Source: Mycobacterium intermedium (GTDB lineage: Bacteria > Actinomycetota > Actinomycetes > Mycobacteriales > Mycobacteriaceae). From it: DNA of 64,000 nt. The DNA lies in contig NZ_MVHT01000003.1 of NCBI RefSeq assembly GCF_002086275.1, positions 62,001 through 126,000 on the forward strand, written 5' to 3'. A model generated the notes under the pieces. The model was not told where the DNA came from and searched no databases. It worked only from the letters and a program-made list of their open reading frames with translations. Made by a program: the position numbers and the translations under genes. Shown here piece after piece: positions 36,809 to 45,932 of the stretch (position 1 is its first letter; each line of letters starts with the position of its first letter).

Positions 36809-37555
36809 ATGAGTGCACGCCACGTCGTTCGATTCATAGTCCCTGCAGCGGTAGCGACCACCTGTCTGGGCACCTCCGTTCTCAATGGGTCCGCTGTCCC
36901 GACTGCCTCCGCCGAGCCGTGCCCCGACGTCGAAGTCGTGTTCGCGCGCGGCACGGGCGAGGCGCCCGGACCTGGACCCACGGGTCAGGCATTCGTCGAC
37001 TCGCTACGCCCACGCATCGGCGCAAAGTCGATGGGCGTATACGCGGTCAACTACCCGGCCAGCGAGGAGTGGGCCACCGGCGTCGACGGGATTAGAGACG
37101 CGGGGGCGCACATCGTGTCCATGGCAGGAGCCTGCCCCAAGACCAACATGGTGCTCGGCGGCTTCTCCCAGGGCGCGGCCGTCATGGGATTCGTCACCTC
37201 GGCCGCCGTCCCGGCCGGGATCGACCCTGCAAGCGTTCCGAAGCCGCTGGATCCCGCTATCGCCGACCACGTGTCCTCGGTCGTCCTGTTCGGCTTGCCC
37301 AACGTGCGGGCGATGGAATTCCTCGGCCAGCCACCGGTGGCGATCGGCCCCCTGTACCAAGCGAAGACCATCAAGATCTGCGCCACCGATGACCCGGTGT
37401 GCTCAGAGGGGATGAACTTCGCCGCACACAACACCTACGCCGACGACGGCGCCATGATCGACCAGGGTGCGGCGTTCGCCGCGAGTCGTATCAACACGGC
37501 TCCTGGCGTCCCCGCTCCGGCTCCAGCACCGCCCGGCCTGAACTTCGGCGAATAG
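36809..37555 (+). CDS. Cutinase-like secreted esterase (CULP)
   Basis: A 248-residue secreted serine esterase. A signal peptide (about 1-40, ending TASA before EPCPDVEVVFARGTGE) is followed by the cutinase domain, with the nucleophile in GGFSQGAAV, the acid in CATDDPVCS and histidine in AAHNTYADDG. Paired cysteines match the family's disulfides. The C-terminus is a Pro/Ala tail. The start is ATG 36809; an upstream in-frame TTG has no support. CULPs hydrolyse lipids outside the cell. Confidence 0.9.
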   Translation: MSARHVVRFIVPAAVATTCLGTSVLNGSAVPTASAEPCPDVEVVFARGTGEAPGPGPTGQAFVDSLRPRIGAKSMGVYAVNYPASEEWATGVDGIRDAGAHIVSMAGACPKTNMVLGGFSQGAAVMGFVTSAAVPAGIDPASVPKPLDPAIADHVSSVVLFGLPNVRAMEFLGQPPVAIGPLYQAKTIKICATDDPVCSEGMNFAAHNTYADDGAMIDQGAAFAASRINTAPGVPAPAPAPPGLNFGE

Positions 37556-37562
37556 CCGGTTC

Positions 37563-37598
37563 CGCGGGTCGTCAGGAATCCATGCCTGACGACCCGCG
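37563..37598. terminator. Bidirectional terminator hairpin
   Basis: A perfect 14-bp stem (CGCGGGTCGTCAGG and its exact complement) with an 8-base loop lies between the convergent cutinase and TetR genes, overlapping the last codons of the TetR gene. It could serve both transcripts. Confidence 0.7.
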
Positions 37599-38252
37599 CT
37601 CCAACCCGGCCACGATCAGCCGCAATCCGAACGCGAACTCCTCTTCCAACGGAACGGGCAAGTCGCCGGCCACGGCTGCCGTGGCGGGTAAGTCTGCGGG
37701 GTCGAGGTCGCGGAAAACCGAGGCAGCCTCGGCCTCGTGGGACTCGCCTGCGCGCTGGATCGCGAAGCCCAGCACGTAGCGCGACAGGGTGGCGTACACG
37801 CGGGCTGCGGTCGCGGTCGGGAAGCCGTGATCGAGCAGGACCGACAACATCAGTTCGCGAAGAGCCGTCGCATGGGGTCCCACCGGGACATGCCCGACCA
37901 ACAACGGCGCGACATTGCCGTGTCGGCTCAGGGCATCGAACATCTTCTCCGCGAACGATGCACAGGCCTGCTGCCAGGGCAGAGCGGCCACCGCGGTGGC
38001 ATCCAGGTCGACCTCGCCGAGCATCCGGTCGACCACCATCGCCACCACCTCCTCGCGGCTGGCGAAATGTCGATAAAGCGTGGCCGTCCCCGATCCGAGG
38101 CGCTGCGCCAACGATCGCATCGACAGTGCATCCGCGCCCTGGTCATCGACCAGTTCAAGGGCCGCAGCGACGATGCGGTCCGGGAGCATCGGCGGACGAC
38201 CCCGGGGACGGCCGGAGGTCGGTTGGTTGACGTCTTGCATATTTATGGCCAC
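37572..38252 (-). CDS. TetR family regulator
   Basis: A 226-residue TetR protein with the helix-turn-helix DALSMRSLAQRLGSGTATLYRHFASREEVVAMVVDRML, resembling the subgroup with a TetR_C-type ligand domain. GRPRGRPPMLPDRI precedes the domain. The start is GTG 38252 or ATG 38240. It is divergent from the PPOX-type flavoprotein gene, with a short AT-rich gap that may hold the operator. Confidence 0.85.
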   Translation of the reverse strand: MAINMQDVNQPTSGRPRGRPPMLPDRIVAAALELVDDQGADALSMRSLAQRLGSGTATLYRHFASREEVVAMVVDRMLGEVDLDATAVAALPWQQACASFAEKMFDALSRHGNVAPLLVGHVPVGPHATALRELMLSVLLDHGFPTATAARVYATLSRYVLGFAIQRAGESHEAEAASVFRDLDPADLPATAAVAGDLPVPLEEEFAFGLRLIVAGLERGSSGMDS

Positions 38253-38308
38253 ACTGTATCCATTAATAGTCCCGGGGTCAACGCCCCTTGTTGCGAGGAC
38301 GCTTTGCC

Positions 38309-38863
38309 ATGCTGATGCCCCTGGCCGCCGAGCCGTATACGGCTCCCACCGACCGCGACATGCTCCCCTCTGAGCGCCGAGAATTCGTCCGCACCCACCG
38401 CACGTGCGTGTTCGGCTACCGTCGTCGGCACGACGGCCCCTCGATGTCCGTCGTCTACTACATCCCCACCGACGACGACGAGCTGCTGGTGTCGACCATG
38501 GCCGGACGCGGCAAGGCCCGCGTGGTTCGGCGCGATGGGAAGGTCAGCCTGTGCGTTCTCGACGAGCGATGGCCGTTTACCTATCTGCAGGTGTACGCCG
38601 ATGCCACCGTCGACACCGACCGCGCCTTGGCAGTCGACGTCATGATGGCGGTCGCCGGTCGGATGTCCGGGCAGCCGCTCGGCGACGAGGCCCGACCCAG
38701 CGTCGAAGCGATGTGCGAGCGCGAGAACCGCCTGGTGATCCGCTGCAGGCCCTATGCGACGTTCGCGACACCGCCCCGCCACCTGCACCGCAACGACGAG
38801 GTACAGGAACTCAGCCATTGGGTGTCCGGGGTGGTCGCCTGGGATGCTCCCGATCCGCTGTAA
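38309..38863 (+). CDS. PPOX-fold (pyridoxamine oxidase-like) flavoprotein
   Basis: About 184 residues in the split-barrel flavin/F420-binding fold: RTHRTCVFGYRRRHDGPSMSVVYYIPTDDDELLVSTMAGRGKARVVRRDGKVSLCV is the classical first half. The start is ATG 38309; a TTG at 38288 is possible. It is divergent from TetR and is probably controlled by it. The family includes F420-dependent reductases and FMN proteins; the substrate is not known. Confidence 0.82.
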   Translation: MLMPLAAEPYTAPTDRDMLPSERREFVRTHRTCVFGYRRRHDGPSMSVVYYIPTDDDELLVSTMAGRGKARVVRRDGKVSLCVLDERWPFTYLQVYADATVDTDRALAVDVMMAVAGRMSGQPLGDEARPSVEAMCERENRLVIRCRPYATFATPPRHLHRNDEVQELSHWVSGVVAWDAPDPL

Positions 38864-38902
38864 GGCGTCTTGTCGACTCTCACCGGGCCCGCGTCGAGTC
38901 CT

Positions 38903-39049
38903 GACTTTGCGCCCTGGGCGACAAAGTGCGAGTAGACACCGCCCTCAGCGCAGAATCAACGCACGCCGGACACCGTCGAATTTTGACTCTGCATCCAGGG
39001 CGACAAAGTGCGAGTAGACACCGCCCAAAGTGCAGAATCAACGCACGCC
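38903..39049. repeat. Direct duplication of a ~65-bp element, 82-bp period
   Basis: Two copies (38903-38967 and 38985-39049) share GACAAAGTGCGAGTAGACAC and AGAATCAACGCACGCC, with few differences. Each begins with a hairpin (ACTTTG-CGCCC/GGGCG-A-CAAAGT in copy 1). They fill much of the 380-bp gene-free gap between the PPOX gene and the deacetylase. The rest of the gap shows nothing I recognise. A REP/MIRU-like intergenic repeat is likely. Confidence 0.75.
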
Positions 39050-39244
39050 TCAAGCAGGCTTGTCACTGACTTAGGTCACAAGTCGATCACCGTTGGCGAA
39101 TGGACGCCGACCCTCCCGCCGCGTACCCGGAAATTCGGCCCTGCCGCTGGTACGGTTCGCTGCTGTGGTTGCGTCGTTAGTTGCCTTAGGTGCCCCGCTG
39201 CCGGGTGCGTCTAAGTTGTGGCGCACCGGAATGGCCGCCCGCAA

Positions 39245-40069
39245 ATGTCAGATCTGAACCGGCGCCGTTTCCTGGGGTCGCTCGCAGCCGGCACGGTGCT
39301 GGCGGTGGGCGCGGCCCGGTGCATCGTCGACCCGCAGCAACGTACTTTCGCCCAGACGCCCACGGCCGAGGCCGGCGAAGCCCTTCCGGCGAGACCGGGC
39401 GCGGCGCGCCTGCTGCCACCGCCACCGCCAACCGCGCGCATCCGACTGCCCGGCGGTGGGGCATTGAGCCAGATCCCCGGCGACGGTGACCTGCTCGCGC
39501 TGACCGTGGACGACGGTGTCAGCAGCGAAGTCGTCGGCGCCTACACCCAATTCGCCAAGGACACCGGCATCCGGCTGACCTTCTTCGTCAACGGAGTCTA
39601 TGACTCCTGGACCGAAAACCAGGCAGCGCTGCGTCCGCTGGTCGAGTCCGGCCAGATCCAGTTGGGCAACCACACCTGGTCCCATCCGGATCTGACGGCG
39701 CTGCCGAAAAACGAGATAGCGCAACAACTCAAGCGCAACGACGACTTCCTCAAGAAGACCTACGGCGTTGGCGCGAAGCCCTATTGGCGCCCCCCGTATG
39801 CAAAGCACAATGCCGACGTTGACGCCGTCGCGGCCGAATTCGGCTACACCGTCCCGGTGTTGTGGTCCGGATCGTTGTCGGATTCCACGCTGATCACCGA
39901 GGAATACATCGTCAAGATGGCCGACCAATATTTCACCCCACAGGCGATCGTGATCGGGCACCTCAATCACAAACCGGTCACCCATGTCTATCCGCAACTC
40001 GTCGAGATCATCCGCGAGCGGAACCTTCGCACCGTCACGCTCAACGACGTCTTCCTCAAAACCCCTTAG
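39245..40069 (+). CDS. Secreted polysaccharide deacetylase (NodB-type), Tat-like signal
   Basis: A 274-residue carbohydrate esterase family 4 protein. The N-terminus has a twin-arginine signal (NRRRFLGSLAAGTVLAVGAA), followed by a Pro/Ala linker. The NodB domain shows motif 1 as LTVDDGVSS (Asp-Asp), motif 2 as NHTWSHPDL (His-x3-His for zinc), and motif 3 as YWRPPYAKHN. The start is ATG 39245. The likely role is deacetylation of peptidoglycan or a cell-envelope glycan; the exact substrate is unknown. Confidence 0.88.
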   Translation: MSDLNRRRFLGSLAAGTVLAVGAARCIVDPQQRTFAQTPTAEAGEALPARPGAARLLPPPPPTARIRLPGGGALSQIPGDGDLLALTVDDGVSSEVVGAYTQFAKDTGIRLTFFVNGVYDSWTENQAALRPLVESGQIQLGNHTWSHPDLTALPKNEIAQQLKRNDDFLKKTYGVGAKPYWRPPYAKHNADVDAVAAEFGYTVPVLWSGSLSDSTLITEEYIVKMADQYFTPQAIVIGHLNHKPVTHVYPQLVEIIRERNLRTVTLNDVFLKTP

Positions 40070-40078
40070 TCGGGCACC

Positions 40079-41029
40079 TCATCGGTTGCCGGCGATTCGA
40101 CGCAGCAAGAGTTCGACGCCGGCCACCACCAAGTCAGGTTGATGGATCTGGACGTAATGATCGCTGCCGGCCGCAACGACCTGGGGCGTCTGCGGCCGGA
40201 GCCCAACGAGCTCCGATTGGCCTTGCAGCCAGGCCTGTTCCAGCTTCTCGGAAAACTCCGCCTTCTCGGGCGGCACGGACGACGGGGGCACGAAAGGATC
40301 GCCCTTGGTCAGCACCATGATCGGGACGGGAGGCAACGCGGGCGCGGTGGCCACTTGGCCGACGCTTTGCTCGATGTCGATCATCTCGAACGAGGCGGTG
40401 TCTTTGAGCTGCGGCGACGGAGTGTCCAGCGACTCCTTGTACGTGGGCCATTCGGAGCCCATCAACGCCGGCATGTCGACGGAGAACGCATCGACAAACA
40501 GGATTGCGCGTACGTCGTCGGGGTGGGTCTGAGCGTAGAGCCGGGCAAACACGCCTCCCAGCGAATGCCCGACCAGAATGTACGGGCCTGCAACATGCGC
40601 GGCACCGAGCAATTTGTGGAGGTCGCTCACCACGTCGCGGGCGGTACGCGGCATCGTGACGGGTGTACTGCGGTCGCTGATGCTGGGCGGCTCTGAGTGG
40701 CGCACGGTGCCGGGGCGGTCGTACGCGCAGACGCGGTGACCGTCGGCAAGGGCAGCGAGCACCGCGGGACCGACGGCGGGCGCGGACGCATTGGACTGGA
40801 CCCAGGGGTCGGACGAGTCGTGGTAGCCGGATTCCAGCAGGATCGTCGGGCTCCCTTGCCCGCGGCACTCGAGGTAAAGGTGGCGGCCGTCGCCGATGTC
40901 CACAGGCCCTGCGAAGTCACCCGCCCCCGCCGCATGGCCACCCCGCGGCTGGTCGCGACCGCAACCCACCAGGGCCAATACGACGATGACGGCGAGTAGG
41001 AACCGGCAACTGACGCAAGCTGCGCGCAT
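40079..41029 (-). CDS. Alpha/beta-hydrolase lipoprotein
   Basis: About 316 residues. The signal peptide ends in the lipobox LVGC (Cys near 23), so it is a predicted lipoprotein. The hydrolase fold has the nucleophile in VGHSLGGVFARL, an acid in LTKGDPF and histidine in GSDHYVQIHQP. The start is ATG 41029; GTG 41044 is an alternative. Convergent with the deacetylase. The substrate is unknown. Confidence 0.83.
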   Translation of the reverse strand: MRAACVSCRFLLAVIVVLALVGCGRDQPRGGHAAGAGDFAGPVDIGDGRHLYLECRGQGSPTILLESGYHDSSDPWVQSNASAPAVGPAVLAALADGHRVCAYDRPGTVRHSEPPSISDRSTPVTMPRTARDVVSDLHKLLGAAHVAGPYILVGHSLGGVFARLYAQTHPDDVRAILFVDAFSVDMPALMGSEWPTYKESLDTPSPQLKDTASFEMIDIEQSVGQVATAPALPPVPIMVLTKGDPFVPPSSVPPEKAEFSEKLEQAWLQGQSELVGLRPQTPQVVAAGSDHYVQIHQPDLVVAGVELLLRRIAGNR

Positions 41030-41103
41030 CGCGTCATTGTGCACTGCTTCTACCGCGAGTAGCCGCGGATGCGCTCAAACAGCATGCGGCGGGCCGGCTG
41101 CAA

Positions 41104-42039
41104 TCAATAGTCGTCTTCGAGTTCCCAACCGGAGGTACCGTATTCGACCTTCAGCGGCGTGCGGCCTCCACGTATGCAGGCTTGGCAGAACAGCTCTGCC
41201 ATGGCGTCGGGCGAGATGCGGGTACCGTCTGAGGTCCGCCAGGTCTGCAGGAACACGATGACGCGTTCGTCGTTGAAACGCGGATAGATGTGGGTGCTCA
41301 GCGCAGCCCAGAAAGTCAGCGGTGAGTCCCGCCGCAAGATGAGCATGCCGGGCACGGTCTGGTACTTGGGCGCACCCCATACCCAGCGATACATCCGAAC
41401 GTAGCGATAGTGCTTCACATCGAAGGGAATTCGACGGTCGTAGCGAATCAGGGTGATGGTGCCGTCGTGGTTTACCTCGCAGCGTTGCACCGCCAGCAGT
41501 TCCTTGACCGTGGCATGCAGGTAGGCCACCAAGAGCAACATCAATGGGATGAGAACGGCCTTCAAGAAGGCTTCAGCGTCCCCGGGATGGCCGATCCTGA
41601 AGCCGGTCGCGGCCATCAGGATCAGCGGAAAGCCGAAGAACAACGTGATTGCCCACAAGATCCCCACGGCGTTCCTACGCGCCTTGTAGTGCAAGGGTCC
41701 GACAACCCCGCGCGTCCGCCACATCCTGCGCCGGCGCCATCTGGACCGACCCGCCCTCGCGTGGAGCCGGATGGTCTGCATCATCGCTGAGTGATGGGAT
41801 CCGGGGTCCGCGTAAGGATTCGCATAGTGCCTTTGGCTGAGAATGCGCAGGGACTGTACCAGCCTGTTGCCCTCCGATGTGTACAGGCACAACGCCTCAT
41901 AAGCATCCCGGATCTCGTCTGCCAGCTGCTCATCATTCAGACGACCTATGCCGCCGACCGGGGGGCGTCCTTGCTCGCGCGCTACCTGCGCATCAACGAG
42001 CGCAGCCAACCGCGCGCTCGCTTCGTCGTACTGCGACAT
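41104..42039 (-). CDS. Conserved hypothetical membrane protein
   Basis: A 311-residue protein I do not recognise. It has an acidic N-terminal region (YDEASARLAALVDAQVAREQGRP), a basic middle (RSRWRRRRMWRTRGVV), two adjacent hydrophobic helices (ILWAITLFFGFPLILMAATGF and FLKAVLIPLMLLLVAYLHATV), then a ~120-residue C-terminal domain with many aromatic residues (YRYVRMYRWVWGAPKYQTV) that looks globular. It stands alone; 158 bp with nothing notable separates it from the next gene. Confidence 0.75.
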   Translation of the reverse strand: MSQYDEASARLAALVDAQVAREQGRPPVGGIGRLNDEQLADEIRDAYEALCLYTSEGNRLVQSLRILSQRHYANPYADPGSHHSAMMQTIRLHARAGRSRWRRRRMWRTRGVVGPLHYKARRNAVGILWAITLFFGFPLILMAATGFRIGHPGDAEAFLKAVLIPLMLLLVAYLHATVKELLAVQRCEVNHDGTITLIRYDRRIPFDVKHYRYVRMYRWVWGAPKYQTVPGMLILRRDSPLTFWAALSTHIYPRFNDERVIVFLQTWRTSDGTRISPDAMAELFCQACIRGGRTPLKVEYGTSGWELEDDY

Positions 42040-42197
42040 GCCCGACTTCCCGTTGCAGAGGCGACCAAAGACGAGTGGACCTTAGCCTCTCGGGCATCGG
42101 TTACGTGGGAGACCGAACCGCAGCTTTCGCGGCGCCCGATAGTTGCCGTCGGCCCTCGGTCACCGATGATGCACTCAATTATGTTGTGCGCCAACTA

Positions 42198-42962
42198 TCA
42201 CCAAGTCTGCTCGGCCGCGCGGACCAGCATCTGATTGATTGCGACCCTGCGGTCGCGGGTGACCATGTAGAGCACTGCATCGGCGATGTCTTCCGGGCGC
42301 AGCTTGGTCATGTCGGCGGTTTGCCGCTCGACGGCTTGCCGGGACGATTCCGCCAAGTGATCGAAGATTTCGGTGTCCACCGTTCCCGGGCCGACGATCC
42401 CGACCCGGACCCGCTTGCCGAGGACCTCTTGTCGGATGGCCTCGCTGAAAGCGTTGACGCCGAATTTGGTCAACGAGTAGACCGCCGTGCCCGGCCGGGC
42501 GACCCAACCGGCGGTCGAGCTGATGGTGACGAGATCGGCCACGCCTCGCGGCGAATTGGCAGCCGCGGCAACCAGATGCGGAAGCGCGGCGCGGGTGACA
42601 TAGAGAACGCCGTTCACGTTGACCGACACCAGTTCGTCCCATTCCTGAAGCGGGGCCTCGGTGGCCAATCCCATCCGCATCAACCCCGCGTTGTTCACCA
42701 CAATGTCGAGGCGGCCCAACTCGGCGACCGCGTGCTGGACAGCCGCGGACACCTGGCCGGCGTCGGTCACATCGGCGGGCACGACAAGCGCTGTCCCACC
42801 CTCGGATTCAATGTGCGTCTGCAGATCGCGCAGCCGCTCCGCCCTGCGCGCAAGCAGCGCTACCGCGGCGCCGTGGGCGGCCAGTGCCTTGGCCGTCGCG
42901 GCTCCAATACCACTGCTGGCACCGGTCACCAACGCCACGGTGTGTGCCAGGAGCGGCGTCAT
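42198..42962 (-). CDS. SDR family oxidoreductase
   Basis: A 254-residue classical SDR: TGASSGIGAATAKAL, NNAG (VVNNAGLMRMG), catalytic Ser in TISSTAGW and YSLTK. It resembles clavulanate dehydrogenase-like or serine dehydrogenase-like SDRs. It is the last gene of a four-gene run (P450 remnant, mycofactocin-type SDR, enoyl-CoA hydratase, SDR) separated by about 30-bp gaps. Confidence 0.87.
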   Translation of the reverse strand: MTPLLAHTVALVTGASSGIGAATAKALAAHGAAVALLARRAERLRDLQTHIESEGGTALVVPADVTDAGQVSAAVQHAVAELGRLDIVVNNAGLMRMGLATEAPLQEWDELVSVNVNGVLYVTRAALPHLVAAAANSPRGVADLVTISSTAGWVARPGTAVYSLTKFGVNAFSEAIRQEVLGKRVRVGIVGPGTVDTEIFDHLAESSRQAVERQTADMTKLRPEDIADAVLYMVTRDRRVAINQMLVRAAEQTW

Positions 42963-42993
42963 GCGCAGGCTCCGGTTCGCGACCCGAACAGGT

Positions 42994-43965
42994 TCAGGGC
43001 TTCTTGCGTCCCGACCGGCTGAGCCGCCACTCCGGCGGGAAGTTCATATCGTTGTCCTTCACCACGTTGTTGAGTCCCTTGCCGAAGGTGCCCTCGGTGA
43101 GGTCGACTTCGTCGGCCTGGTCGTTGGCGATCAACGGCAGCATCCCCTCGACCATGCCGGTGAGCAAGCTGCCGAAGTACTCGCCCTTGTGCTGCTTGTA
43201 CAGCTCGAGGAAGGTCTTTTGGACCGCGACCGTGTCCGTCGGACGCGAACGCGAACATGCCATCGCGTACTTCAGTGTCTCTTCTTCCAGCTTCTCCCGC
43301 GGCACCACGCTGTTGAGGAATCCGCATTCGTACATCTCTTTGGCGGTGAATGGCCGCCCGGTGAACAGCATTTCGGAGAACTTGCGCAGGCCCATGGTCT
43401 CGGCCCACCACCACAGCCGCGGCCCCCACCCCACGTAACGGAACGCCGGATGTCCGAACAGCGCATCGTCGGAGGAAATCACCAGGTCGGCGTCGCCGGC
43501 CTGGTAGAAGTGCCAGCCGTAGCAGTAGCCCTTGGCTTCGATGATGCTGATCTTCCGAAGTTCCTGCAGCGGACGGTTTCCCGCGCGCGCCTTGGCATAA
43601 AAGTCCGTGACGGTGGACAGGTAGCGGTACGAACCACCGGGCGGGTACTTGACGTTGTCGTCGTTGATCGCCAGTTCGTGCAGCAACGGCATGCCCGGAT
43701 TCTCCAGCATCCCTCGCTGTTCGGGCAGGTCCCCGCCGCTACCGAAATCCTCTCCCGCACCGCGGATTACCACGACTTTGACGTCGTCGTCCACGTTGCA
43801 CTTGTGAATCAGGTCGGCATAGTGCTGCCGCATCCCCAACGTCGTGGAGTTCTGCGCCTCGGGACGGTCGAAGGTGATGTAGGCGATCTTGTTCTCGACG
43901 TCCTTCTTGAACTTGATGTACTGCTCGGCTTCCTTCTTCAGCTCTTCGTAGTCGTACTCAGGCAT
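42994..43965 (-). CDS. Enoyl-CoA hydratase/isomerase family protein
   Basis: A 323-residue crotonase-fold protein, longer than the usual ~260, with an N-terminal extension rich in Lys/Glu (EYDYEELKKEAEQYIKFKKDVEN). The oxyanion-hole region reads IRGAGEDFGSGGDLPEQRG, and the second half has ADLVISSDDALFGHPAFRYVGWGP. The typical catalytic Glu is not evident in the latter segment, so ring-hydrolase or isomerase activity is as likely as hydration. It lies in the operon with the mycofactocin-type SDR. Confidence 0.85.
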   Translation of the reverse strand: MPEYDYEELKKEAEQYIKFKKDVENKIAYITFDRPEAQNSTTLGMRQHYADLIHKCNVDDDVKVVVIRGAGEDFGSGGDLPEQRGMLENPGMPLLHELAINDDNVKYPPGGSYRYLSTVTDFYAKARAGNRPLQELRKISIIEAKGYCYGWHFYQAGDADLVISSDDALFGHPAFRYVGWGPRLWWWAETMGLRKFSEMLFTGRPFTAKEMYECGFLNSVVPREKLEEETLKYAMACSRSRPTDTVAVQKTFLELYKQHKGEYFGSLLTGMVEGMLPLIANDQADEVDLTEGTFGKGLNNVVKDNDMNFPPEWRLSRSGRKKP

Positions 43966-43995
43966 GCGGTCTCTCCCACTTCTTCCGGGTAAGTC

Positions 43996-44832
43996 TTACT
44001 TGAGCAATGCACCCGCATCGACAGGCAGTGAAACCCCTGTGATGTAACGAGATTCGTCAGAAGCCAGGAACAGCACCGCGTTACTGATGTCGATCGCCTC
44101 GACCCACGGGATCGGCAACGTGTGCGTCATCTGTGAGAAGGGGGCGAAATCCTCGGGACCCGGGTTTTCCAGGTCGGGTCGAAACAGCTTGAACGTCACT
44201 TCATTCATCGTCATCGGGGTGTTGACTTGGCTGGGATGTACCGAATTCACCCGGATCATGTGCTGACCCAGCTCGACAGCGAAGCTGCGCATGATGCCCA
44301 GCACGCCGTGTTTGGCCGCGATGTAGTGGCCGGTGAACGCCAGCGCCTTGTGTGACCCGACCGATCCGGTGAGCACGATCGACCCACCGCGACCAGCGGC
44401 GATAATATGCGGCACACCGGATTTCACCGTCTTCCAGACGCCGGTGAGGTTGACGTCAATCATGTCCTGCCAGATGCTTTCCGGGATCTTGTGCAGCTTG
44501 TTGCCGAAGGTGCCGATGCCGGCGTTCGCCACAATGATGTCGAGGCGACCGAGTTCCTCAACTCCGCCGTCCACCGCGGACTTCAGTGCGTCGAAGTCGC
44601 GCACGTCGACTTCTGCGGTCACGATGCGGCGGCCCAGTCCCTTCACCAGATCGGCGGTCTCGGCGAGGTCGTCCGGGGTGGCGTGCGGATACGCCAAATT
44701 CTCGATGGGACCACAGATGTCGACCGCGATGATGTCGGCACCCTCCTGTGCCAGGCGCACCGCGTGACTGCGGCCCTGACCACGCGCGGCACCGCTGATG
44801 AGTGCGACTTTGCCCTCGACGCGGCCCGCCAT
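43996..44832 (-). CDS. Mycofactocin-coupled-type SDR
   Basis: A 278-residue SDR with the features of the mycofactocin-associated group: GRVEGKVALISGAARGQGRSHAVRLAQEGADIIAVDIC at the N-terminus and a long insertion before the end (FRPDLENPGPEDFAPF). The active-site Tyr and Lys are in GHYIAAKHGV. Members hold non-exchangeable NAD and pass electrons to mycofactocin, oxidising alcohols. The substrate is unknown. Its start overlaps the end of the P450 remnant. Confidence 0.87.
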   Translation of the reverse strand: MAGRVEGKVALISGAARGQGRSHAVRLAQEGADIIAVDICGPIENLAYPHATPDDLAETADLVKGLGRRIVTAEVDVRDFDALKSAVDGGVEELGRLDIIVANAGIGTFGNKLHKIPESIWQDMIDVNLTGVWKTVKSGVPHIIAAGRGGSIVLTGSVGSHKALAFTGHYIAAKHGVLGIMRSFAVELGQHMIRVNSVHPSQVNTPMTMNEVTFKLFRPDLENPGPEDFAPFSQMTHTLPIPWVEAIDISNAVLFLASDESRYITGVSLPVDAGALLK

Positions 44833-45176
44833 CAGAGCACCACCGTAGGCACGGATTCCGCACCGCGCACAGTCGAAGTGGGGCTGAGTATTGCTCTGGC
44901 CAGGTCGGTCTCCGATTCGGGGAACCGCTTGAGCGTCTCTTCCAAGGCGATGCGTCCTTTCAGGCGAGCCAGTGCCGAGCCCAGATAGGAGTGGGTTCCG
45001 ACATCGAAGGTGGGGTACGGCCGGACGGCGAACCGACCGACCGCGTAGGAGTCGTACTCGGGGCGGTGGGACAGCGGCGCCTCGTCACGCAGGCGCTGGA
45101 ACGTCGGGTACGGGTCGGCGATGAGGGCCACATCGTACGGATCGAAATGGACCCGGCTGTCGGTGCTCGCCGTCAC
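44832..45176 (-). pseudogene. Internally deleted cytochrome P450
   Basis: A 114-residue frame joins the first ~50 residues of a bacterial P450 (VHFDPYDVALIADPYPTFQRLRDEAPL) directly to its haem-binding end (FDVGTHSYLGSALARLKGRIALEETLKRFPE). About 280 central residues are missing. The haem-ligand Cys of the GxHxCLG motif is replaced by Tyr. The frame stays open and overlaps the next start by one base, so the product cannot be an active P450, but translation through it may still couple the downstream genes. Confidence 0.85.
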
Positions 45177-45208
45177 GAAATCCCTCCTGCTGTGCGCACA
45201 CTCTATTC

Positions 45209-45898
45209 TTATAGAGAGTGGTCAGGCAAGACCCGCGCGGCGCTGGTGTCGGTCAGCCGTCCCGCTTTCGAAGCCTTCAAAATGCCGCTGGCCAGCGCCG
45301 CCAGGATGGCGTCGAGTTGCTCCGGGCTGGTGATGATCCGGTCGCCATGCGCGAACCGCAGCAACAGCCCGTTGATGAACGTCAGGGTGATATTGCTCAG
45401 GTCTTCGACGACGGCCGGCTCCAGTTCATCGCCACGTGGCATGAGCCGCACCAGAATGTCGCGATGGAGCTTGGTGAAGGCGTCAGTGCTTTGCTGCAGA
45501 ATTGCGGCCAATGCCGGATCCCGGGTGGCCTGCATCGTCAATTCGTATCGGGCCTTGGTGAGCGACAACTGTGGCTCCATGCCGGATTGAATCACCATGA
45601 CCGACAACTGCGACGGCGACGAAGGCTTAATCCCGGCACCGTCGACGATGGATTGCAGATTCGCCAAATCCAGCTCGGCCAGTCGCTCGGCGACTCCGCG
45701 GAGCAATGCCGAGCGGGTCCGGAAATAGAATGACGTCGTACCGTCCGCCACGCCGGCTTTCCGGTCAACCTTCAAATGGCTCAATCCTTTTGCGCCGTCA
45801 ACCGCCAACAGCTGAATCGCCGCATCGCACAGTTCGCGACGGCGCTCCACGGGGTTGGGCTTTCGCCTCTTCGGTGCGGCGGGAGCATTGCGAGCCAC
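45209..45898 (-). CDS. TetR family regulator
   Basis: A 229-residue TetR protein with the helix-turn-helix KGLSHLKVDRKAGVADGTTSFYFRTRSALLRGVAERL, a slightly atypical variant (TTSFYFRTR in place of LYYHF), as in several mycobacterial catabolic regulators. It lies upstream of the P450-remnant/SDR operon with a 32-bp gap, probably in the same transcript, and is the likely local regulator. Confidence 0.83.
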   Translation of the reverse strand: MARNAPAAPKRRKPNPVERRRELCDAAIQLLAVDGAKGLSHLKVDRKAGVADGTTSFYFRTRSALLRGVAERLAELDLANLQSIVDGAGIKPSSPSQLSVMVIQSGMEPQLSLTKARYELTMQATRDPALAAILQQSTDAFTKLHRDILVRLMPRGDELEPAVVEDLSNITLTFINGLLLRFAHGDRIITSPEQLDAILAALASGILKASKAGRLTDTSAARVLPDHSL

Positions 45899-45932
45899 AA
45901 AGGGTCACTCTACATTCGTAGTGTTCTTCTGG

